Position numbers and translations under genes: made by a program. 64,000 nucleotides of DNA from Microbacterium sp. Marseille-Q6648 (GTDB lineage: Bacteria > Actinomycetota > Actinomycetes > Actinomycetales > Microbacteriaceae): positions 806,001 through 870,000 of the forward strand of contig NZ_CALPBZ010000001.1 in NCBI RefSeq assembly GCF_943181415.1, given 5' to 3'. A model generated the notes under the pieces. The model saw only the letters and a program-made list of their open reading frames with translations, searched no databases and was not told the DNA's origin. Positions 58,779 to 64,000 of this stretch are shown piece by piece (position 1 is the first letter of the stretch; every line of letters begins with the position of its first letter).

Positions 58779-59663
58779 ATGCTTCGACTCGATCCCGCCC
58801 ACCCTCCGCTGTGGCGGACGCCGGACACGCTCCAGTTCGGTGTCGACGGTCGCGCCGTGCTCGCCGACCCGCTCCCGTGGCAGGAGCGATGGCTGACGGC
58901 GCTGCAGGCGGGCGCGGCCGAGTCGGAGCTGATGGACGTGGCGCAGCGCTTCGGGGTGCCCTCGGTCACGGCGCGCCGATTCCTCGAGAGCCTGTCGCCG
59001 GTGCTGCGGACCGCCGGCGACGATCCGGCGCCGGTGACCGTCGTCCTCGAGACACCCGCGGACCTGCCGGACCCGGTGGTGCGGTCGATGCGGGTGGCGT
59101 TCGGCGACGCCGGCGTCGTCGTGACGGACCGCCGAGCAGTGGCGCACCCCGATAGCCGGCGCGCCCACGTCGACACCGACGCAGACGCCGACACCGACGC
59201 CGCCGGGCGACCGGTCACCGTGCTGGTCGCCTCCCACCTGGTCGATCCGCGTCGCGTGGCCGCGCTGATGTCGGCCGACGATCCGCATCTGCCGATCGTG
59301 CTGCGCCATGACCGGATCGAGGTCGGACCGCTCGTGCGTCCCGGCCGCACCGCATGCCTGGCGTGCCTGGCAGCGCATCAGCGCGACCGCGATCCGGCGT
59401 GGCCTCTCGTGATCGCGCAGCTGCTGGGAAGACCGTCGCCCGACGTCGCCGCATCCCGGGCGGCGGAAGCCGCGCTCGTCGCCGCGCGCCTGGTCAGCGA
59501 CGTGCGGGCGGACGCCTGGCCGAAGCGGATGCGGTCGGTGACGCTGACCGCCGACCCCCTGCACCGGAAGACCCGGTGGCACCGACCGCACGCAGCGTGC
59601 GGCTGCCGATCTCCCGAAGGAAACGCGACGGCTGTCTCTCACGAGGCCCACGCGCCCAGCTGA
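58779..59663 (+). CDS. E1/cyclodehydratase-like protein (TOMM-type domain), function unclear
   Basis: A 294-aa protein. The C-terminal half resembles the ThiF/E1-like cyclodehydratase domain found near thiazole/oxazole peptide genes: Gly-Pro-Leu-Val-Arg-Pro-Gly-Arg-Thr-Ala-Cys-Leu-Ala-Cys-Leu, and a late Cys-Gly-Cys that together can hold zinc. The N-terminal 80 residues read like a winged-helix leader-binding part. No precursor peptide, YcaO or McbC gene is in the window, so a peptide-modifying role is doubtful; in mycobacteria a similar gene sits in the same place. Its last 170 bp overlap uvrD2 on the other strand. Confidence 0.72.
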   Translation: MLRLDPAHPPLWRTPDTLQFGVDGRAVLADPLPWQERWLTALQAGAAESELMDVAQRFGVPSVTARRFLESLSPVLRTAGDDPAPVTVVLETPADLPDPVVRSMRVAFGDAGVVVTDRRAVAHPDSRRAHVDTDADADTDAAGRPVTVLVASHLVDPRRVAALMSADDPHLPIVLRHDRIEVGPLVRPGRTACLACLAAHQRDRDPAWPLVIAQLLGRPSPDVAASRAAEAALVAARLVSDVRADAWPKRMRSVTLTADPLHRKTRWHRPHAACGCRSPEGNATAVSHEAHAPS

Positions 59664-61251
59664 GCCACAGCGTCCGCGCGGCGCGGGTGATGCCGACGTA
59701 GGCCAGTCGGCGCTCCTCGTCCACCTGCTCGAACGTCGACGCGTACGAGATCGGCAACAGCCCTTCGGCGAGTCCGACGATGTGGACGTGATCCCACTCG
59801 AGGCCCTTCGCGGAATGCAGCGTCGCGAGCGTGACGGTGCGTCGCGAGGGCTCGTCGCCGGCTCGGGCGCGGGCGGTCAGCTCGTCGGTGAAGACCCGCA
59901 GCGTCGTGCCCTCGGGCGCCTCTTCGGCCAGACGCAGGATCGCCGCCCGCGCCTCCCATGCGTCGCGCAGGGCGCCGCCGGCCTGGGGCGGGTCGTCGGT
60001 GAAGCCGAGCGAGCGGAGGACGTCGCGCACGGCGTCGACGAACCCTGACTGCAGCGGTGCCACCGACGCGCCGCGCAGGGCCATGACGGCCTGGCGCACC
60101 TCGGGCAGATCGAAGAAGCGCTTGCCGCCGAGGACGGTGGTGGCGATCCCCGCTCCCGCGAGGGCGCTCAGCAGCTCGGCCGACTGCGAGTGCGACCGGT
60201 ACAGGACCGCGATCTGCCGAGGGTCGACGCCGTCCGAGATCAGAGCGCCGATCCGCTGGGCGACCCCGCGCGCCTCGGACGCGTCATCCGGGTAGGCGGT
60301 CACCGTCGGCGTCTCTCCGGGAGCTTCGGCCGCGGCGACCAGCCGCAGGGCGCCCGGACGATCCCGCATGAGCTCATTGGCGACGTCGAGGATCGGCGTC
60401 AGCGAGCGATAGCTCGTCTCGAGCCGCACCACGCGCGCGTCGTCGTAGCGTCGCTCGAATTCCAGCAGGAACCGCGACTCGGCGCCGGCGAATGTGTAGA
60501 CCGTCTGGCTGGCGTCGCCCACCACGCAGATGTCGCGGCGATCCCCGAGCCACAGCTCCAGCAGGCGGTGCTGCAGCGGCGAGACGTCCTGGAATTCGTC
60601 GACGGTGAAGTGCCGGTACTGCTCGTGGACGGCGCGGGCGACCTTGGGTTCGGCCTCGAGCATGCCCGCGCACGCCAGGAGCACATCCTCGAAGTCCACT
60701 TGGCGCCGCTCGTCCTTGAGGCGCTCGTACGCGCGCTGCAGATCGACGACGCGCTCCACGCTGAGCCTGCCCACGCCGTTCGGGCGGGCGAGGGCGTACT
60801 CCTCGATGCTGCGCATCCCGACCTTGCGCCACTCGATCTCCGAGGCGAGATCACGCAGGGTCGCGGTGTCCGGGTCGATGCCGATGCCGTCCGCGGCGTG
60901 CGCCAGGAGGCGCACCTTGTTGTCGACGATCGACGGCATCGTGTCGCCCGCCAGGGTCGGCCAGAAGTAGTTCAGCTGTGCGAGCGCGGTCGCGTGGAAC
61001 GTGCGGGCCGAGACGCCCTCCACCCCGAGCGCCCGCAGGCGGCCGCGCATCTCGCCCGCGGCCTTGGCCGTGAACGTGACCGCCATCACCCTCCCGGGCG
61101 AGTAGGCCCCGGTGTCGACGCCGTGGGCGATGCGGTGGGTGATGACACGCGTCTTGCCCGCCCCCGCTCCGGCGAGCACGACGACGGGACCCCGCAGCAC
61201 CGACGCGGCCTCGCGCTGCCGCTCGTCGAGTCCGGCGAGGGCGTCGCTCAT
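59494..61251 (-). CDS. uvrD2: ATP-dependent DNA helicase UvrD2
   Basis: A 585-aa superfamily 1 helicase. Walker A is Gly-Ala-Gly-Ala-Gly-Lys-Thr, motif II Val-Asp-Glu-Phe-Gln-Asp, motif III Gly-Asp-Ala-Ser-Gln-Thr-Val-Tyr, motif V-like Thr-Leu-His-Ser-Ala-Lys-Gly-Leu-Glu-Trp and motif VI Tyr-Val-Gly-Ile-Thr-Arg-Ala. It unwinds 3'-tailed DNA. The HRDC domain and Cys-rich region that mycobacterial UvrD2 carries at its end are absent, and a Ser/Ala/Arg-rich tail replaces them. It overlaps nudC by 4 bp. Confidence 0.9.
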   Translation of the reverse strand: MSDALAGLDERQREAASVLRGPVVVLAGAGAGKTRVITHRIAHGVDTGAYSPGRVMAVTFTAKAAGEMRGRLRALGVEGVSARTFHATALAQLNYFWPTLAGDTMPSIVDNKVRLLAHAADGIGIDPDTATLRDLASEIEWRKVGMRSIEEYALARPNGVGRLSVERVVDLQRAYERLKDERRQVDFEDVLLACAGMLEAEPKVARAVHEQYRHFTVDEFQDVSPLQHRLLELWLGDRRDICVVGDASQTVYTFAGAESRFLLEFERRYDDARVVRLETSYRSLTPILDVANELMRDRPGALRLVAAAEAPGETPTVTAYPDDASEARGVAQRIGALISDGVDPRQIAVLYRSHSQSAELLSALAGAGIATTVLGGKRFFDLPEVRQAVMALRGASVAPLQSGFVDAVRDVLRSLGFTDDPPQAGGALRDAWEARAAILRLAEEAPEGTTLRVFTDELTARARAGDEPSRRTVTLATLHSAKGLEWDHVHIVGLAEGLLPISYASTFEQVDEERRLAYVGITRAARTLWLSWARGPRERQPSRFLREIGSRTLRAVGATGSSGAGGRRSASPTASASARRPPARR

Positions 61252-62222
61252 TCCGTCCCCCGGTGCCAGTCGGCGATGAGGCGGTGGGCGATGGATGCCG
61301 GGCCCGGCAGTGTCAGCGGGCCTTCACCGGCCAGGCCGGCCCCGATCTCGGCCCGGGTGAACCAGCGCACGTCGATGATCTCCTCGCCGTCGGGGCGCGC
61401 CGCATCCTCATCGGTCGCCGTGGCGAGGAAGCCCACCATGAGCGAGCGCGGGTACGGCCACGGCTGCGACCCGCGGTAGCGGATGCTCGAGAGCGTCACA
61501 CCTGCCTCTTCGGCGACCTCCCGTTGGACGGCGGTCTCGAGCGACTCGCCGGCTTCGACGAACCCCGCGAAGCACGAGTAGCGGCCGGCGCTCCACAGCG
61601 CGTTGGACCCGAGCAGCAGCAGGTCGGGATCGCGTGCGCTCTGGATCGCGACGATGACGGCCGGGTCGGTGCGCGGAAAGTGCTGACGAGCACACGAGGG
61701 GCATCGCCGGGACCACCCCGCATCCGACAGCAGCGTCATCGTGCCGCATGCAGGGCAGAAGGGGGCCTCCCGCAGCCAGCGTCCGAGGCTCACCGCTGTC
61801 ACGAACGCGGCTGCGTCCGCCGTATCGAGATCCGCGGCCACCGTGCGCAGCGCGCCCCAGCCTCCCGTCGGCGCGAACGGCTCGGCGTCGGCCTCCGGGT
61901 ACACCGCGGCCAGGAGCGCCTCGCCTGTCGCCGCGCGCCCGAGGAAAGCCCACAGCACATCGCCCGGCACCCGGTCCGGCGACATCCAATCGATGCGCCC
62001 GGCGGAAGTCAGCGCCGAGGCATCACCGTGGAGGGCAAGCACTCGGCTGGCGGGATCCGCGCGGAGACGCTCCAGCAGACCTGTCTCGAGGCGCTCGGCG
62101 GCCGCCCGTGCGAGGGCGTCGGCGCTGTCTCGACCAGCGCTGTCTCGACCAGCGCTGTCTCGACCGGCGCTGTCTCGAACGGTGCCCGCCGGAACGGTGC
62201 CCGCGCTCTCGGACGACGACAT
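61248..62222 (-). CDS. nudC: NAD+ diphosphatase / NADH pyrophosphatase (NudC-like)
   Basis: A 324-aa Nudix protein. A zinc ribbon (Cys-Pro-Ala-Cys-Gly and Cys-Pro-Ser-Cys) leads into the Nudix box Gly-Phe-Val-Glu-Ala-Gly-Glu-x7-Arg-Glu-Val-Ala-Glu-Glu-Ala-Gly, and Gln-Pro-Trp-Pro-Tyr-Pro marks the NudC subfamily. It splits NAD(H) and can remove NAD caps from RNA. ATG at 62222 was used; the first 35 residues are a repetitive Arg-Asp-Ser-Ala-Gly stretch. The real start may lie after it. Confidence 0.9.
   Translation of the reverse strand: MSSSESAGTVPAGTVRDSAGRDSAGRDSAGRDSADALARAAAERLETGLLERLRADPASRVLALHGDASALTSAGRIDWMSPDRVPGDVLWAFLGRAATGEALLAAVYPEADAEPFAPTGGWGALRTVAADLDTADAAAFVTAVSLGRWLREAPFCPACGTMTLLSDAGWSRRCPSCARQHFPRTDPAVIVAIQSARDPDLLLLGSNALWSAGRYSCFAGFVEAGESLETAVQREVAEEAGVTLSSIRYRGSQPWPYPRSLMVGFLATATDEDAARPDGEEIIDVRWFTRAEIGAGLAGEGPLTLPGPASIAHRLIADWHRGTE
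62121..62180 (-). repeat. Four 15-bp tandem repeats in the nudC N-terminus
   Basis: Units AGCGCTGTCTCGACC, with small changes in the first and last, stand in phase with nudC and encode repeated Arg-Asp-Ser-Ala-Gly. Two diverged GGTGCCCG-type units follow. Confidence 0.85.
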
Positions 62223-62349
62223 CGGGACCCCTCTGCGGATTGGGCGTGGAGCCGGCGCCGGGACGCTCCGCGACGCCGGTGCGGCATGGTGCTCGGCGGC
62301 CAGGGCGTGGCGCGGCACCGCACGCGCGAGCCCGACCTACCCTGGGCAC

Positions 62350-63651
62350 ATGGCTCGCTCACCCCTCACTCTAGCCGCGTCCGTCACGGCGGCTCTTCCC
62401 CGCGTCGGCGTCGTGGGCGTGGGAGCCCTGACCGAGGGCGCGGCCGGCCGATACGACTCCGCCGTGGCGCACCTGGACGACGGGCGACGCGTCGTGGTGA
62501 GGGTCCCGGCCGAGCCCGACACCGCACCGGAGGTGGCGGCGCAGGCGCGGGCTCTGCGTGCTCTGACGCCGGGGGTGCGCTCGCTGCTGCCCTTCCGCGC
62601 CCCCGAGCTCCTCGGTGAGACCGCGGTCGACGGTTCGCGGGCGATCGTGGTGGACTTCCTGCCCGGCTACCGGGTCGATGCTGCGCACCTTCCGCCAGGA
62701 CGCGGAGCCGCGACATCGGTGGGGGCGGCCCTGGCCGCCCTGCACGCCCTGCCGGTGTCGATCGTCCGGACGGAGGGACTTCCCTTCCGCACCCCCGGCC
62801 AGGTCCGTGCCGACGCCGCGCGACTGGCGGACCGCGCTGCGGCGACCGGCGCCGTGCCCGTTCCGCTCATCGTGCGATGGCGTCGCGCGCTCGACGCCGA
62901 TCCGCTGTGGCGTTTCGAGTCGGCGGTCGTTCTCGGCGGGGCAGGTGCCGCCTCCTTCCTGTTCGAGGACGTCGATGACGTGCCGCATGTGACCGGCGTG
63001 CTGGAGTGGCACGGGCTGAGCGTCGGCGATCCGGCCGTCGACCTGCAGTGGCTGGCGTCGGCGCCGACGGCCGCCCAGGACGTGTTCGACACGTACGTCT
63101 CCGCCAGCGATCGGGCGCCCGACGCCGGGGTGCGCGAGCGCGCCCGCCTCTACGCGGAGCTCGAGTTCGCCAAGTGGCTGGTGCACGGCCATGACGCCGA
63201 GCGCTCCGACATCGTCGACGACGCCGTGGCGCTGCTGGAGTCGCTGGCCGCCACGGTCGCGGGAAGCGATCTCCTCACGGACGGACAGGTGGACGTCGAC
63301 GGGGCGATCGCCCTGCTGGGCCAGGTGCCGGCAGCCGATTCCGCGGCGGCGTCCGACACGTCGATGCACACGGACGCCTACGATGCGGCCGAGCTCTCGC
63401 AGTGGATCGACGACGATGACGCCGACCGCGAGACCGCCCCGGTCGAGGTCGAGGTTGAAGCCGAGACCGCACGCGCAGCCGCCACGGCCCCCTCCGCCTC
63501 AACCGTCTCCGCCTCGACGCCGGGCGCGGATGCGGTCACCGGCCCGATCGACATCGCCCGCTTCGGCGAGGATCACGCCGAAGCGGAGCGCGAGGCCGAG
63601 CGCGCCTCCCGCGCGGCATTCCAGCGCTGGACCAGTTCCGCCTCGGAGTAG
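62350..63651 (+). CDS. Phosphotransferase family protein (aminoglycoside/macrolide kinase fold)
   Basis: A 433-aa protein. The kinase-like core (about 25-280) has Arg-Val-Val-Val-Arg-Val-Pro with the possible ATP contact, Val-Val-Asp-Phe-Leu-Pro-Gly-Tyr, and Gly-Val-Leu-Glu-Trp-His-Gly-Leu-Ser-Val-Gly-Asp-Pro-Ala-Val-Asp, in which the last Asp fits the metal site. The usual catalytic His-Gly-Asp is not evident, so activity is uncertain. A long acidic, Ala/Glu-rich tail (about 320-433) follows. It is divergent from nudC, and its end overlaps the helicase gene by 79 bp on the opposite strand. Confidence 0.8.
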   Translation: MARSPLTLAASVTAALPRVGVVGVGALTEGAAGRYDSAVAHLDDGRRVVVRVPAEPDTAPEVAAQARALRALTPGVRSLLPFRAPELLGETAVDGSRAIVVDFLPGYRVDAAHLPPGRGAATSVGAALAALHALPVSIVRTEGLPFRTPGQVRADAARLADRAAATGAVPVPLIVRWRRALDADPLWRFESAVVLGGAGAASFLFEDVDDVPHVTGVLEWHGLSVGDPAVDLQWLASAPTAAQDVFDTYVSASDRAPDAGVRERARLYAELEFAKWLVHGHDAERSDIVDDAVALLESLAATVAGSDLLTDGQVDVDGAIALLGQVPAADSAAASDTSMHTDAYDAAELSQWIDDDDADRETAPVEVEVEAETARAAATAPSASTVSASTPGADAVTGPIDIARFGEDHAEAEREAERASRAAFQRWTSSASE

Positions 63652-64000
63652 ACACGGTCCGAACGGATGACGAGGTCGTCGGCGACGTAGTACAGCGCGA
63701 CGTCGATGTCGGCCAGAGGCACTCCGTGGCGCTTGTGATAGGCCACGCGGTAGAGCGCCAGCTGCAGCATCCGCTCGTCTCGTTCCGCCTCGGTGGCCGG
63801 AGGGCGTCCCGTCTTCCAGTCCACGATCTCGATGCGCCCGCCGCGGTCGGCGCGGCGATACACCGCGTCGAGCTTGCAGATGACGTTCACGAGGCCGGTG
63901 GCACCGCCGAGGGTCACGTCGATCTCGGTCTCGACCTCGATCGGCTGGAGCCTCCCCCATTCCGAAGCCAGGAAGATCGATGTCAGCCGGTCCATCTCGG
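63573..64000 (-). CDS. AdnB-like helicase-nuclease, C-terminal part (gene continues past the right edge)
   Basis: Only the last 140 or so residues are in the window. They show a RecB-type nuclease domain: Cys-Lys-Leu-Asp-Ala-Val-Tyr-Arg (metal Asp), Ile-Glu-Ile-Val-Asp-Trp-Lys-Thr-Gly (Asp and Lys) and Leu-Gln-Leu-Ala-Leu-Tyr-Arg. This is the end of a UvrD/AddA-type helicase, and the neighbourhood (next to the nudC-uvrD2 block) suggests AdnB, which resects DNA ends with AdnA. An in-frame Met at 63995 is internal, not the start. Confidence 0.85.
   Translation of the reverse strand, partial: EMDRLTSIFLASEWGRLQPIEVETEIDVTLGGATGLVNVICKLDAVYRRADRGGRIEIVDWKTGRPPATEAERDERMLQLALYRVAYHKRHGVPLADIDVALYYVADDLVIRSDRVYSEAELVQRWNAAREARSASRSASA

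Noticed and set aside
1-64000. CRISPR array or prophage
   Set aside because: No evenly spaced short repeats with unique spacers, no cas genes and no phage structural genes were seen. The tandem repeats found are directly joined and short.

Overview
The window is a high-GC, gene-dense chromosome segment from an actinobacterium, most likely a member of the Microbacteriaceae (Microbacterium-like). Supporting signs are the C50 carotenoid operon (idi-crtE-crtB-crtI-crtYe-crtYf-crtEb), the Ku/LigD end-joining pair, a SigK/RskA-type sigma locus, a Tad pilus locus without a secretin, adnB-like/nudC/uvrD2 synteny as in Mycobacterium, frequent GTG starts and 4-bp ATGA/GTGA gene overlaps. The genus is an inference from gene content.

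Layout. Positions 1-4.6 kb look like an accessory island that ends next to the 3' end of the tmRNA gene: a truncated unknown gene, a gene coupled to a PIN-domain RNase-like protein, small unknown genes (one possibly nuclease-fold) and a serine recombinase. Positions 4.7-12.7 kb are mostly core: ssrA and its terminator, rskA-sigK-sortase-DUF4397, a SIMPL protein, smpB, ftsX, ftsE and prfB. Positions 12.7-16.8 kb hold an MFS exporter with a small Cys-rich partner, a rhodanese lipoprotein with a CsoR/CstR-type operator, a broken copy of thioredoxin beside an intact one, and an orphan sugar-binding lipoprotein. Positions 16.9-21.4 kb are a Tad/Flp pilus operon, followed by tRNA-Leu, DedA and the divergent ku-ligD pair. 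Positions 26-31 kb carry CDF efflux, rdgB-rph-murI, pncB and a DUF3039 protein. Positions 31-42 kb carry an ABC exporter, a LicC-like nucleotidyltransferase, maltokinase, and a cell-surface polymer block with three CDP-glycerol glycerophosphotransferase-like genes and a GT2 glycosyltransferase. Positions 42-46.6 kb have an HtrA protease, an aminotransferase, a nitrilase-family amidase, a membrane protein and initiator tRNA-Met. Positions 46.6-52.8 kb are the carotenoid operon with a divergent MarR regulator. Positions 53-64 kb are the conserved UPF0182 - PDZ/Lon protease - zincin - E1-like - uvrD2 - nudC - kinase - adnB-like block.

How genes work together. ssrA and smpB make the trans-translation pair, close to prfB. 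FtsE/FtsX couple to cell-wall hydrolysis. Ku and LigD make a two-gene NHEJ system, and UvrD2 and the AdnB-like protein act in recombination and repair. Idi feeds CrtE, then CrtB and CrtI make lycopene, CrtEb elongates it and CrtYe/Yf cyclise it, giving a decaprenoxanthin-type C50 pigment. Two LacI-type palindromes, before the sugar-binding lipoprotein and before maltokinase, suggest a shared sugar regulon whose transporter permeases lie elsewhere.

Most of the window is ordinary core genome. The least explained parts are the ssrA-adjacent island, the thioredoxin remnant beside a sulfur-stress operator, and the long convergent coding overlap between the E1-like gene and uvrD2.
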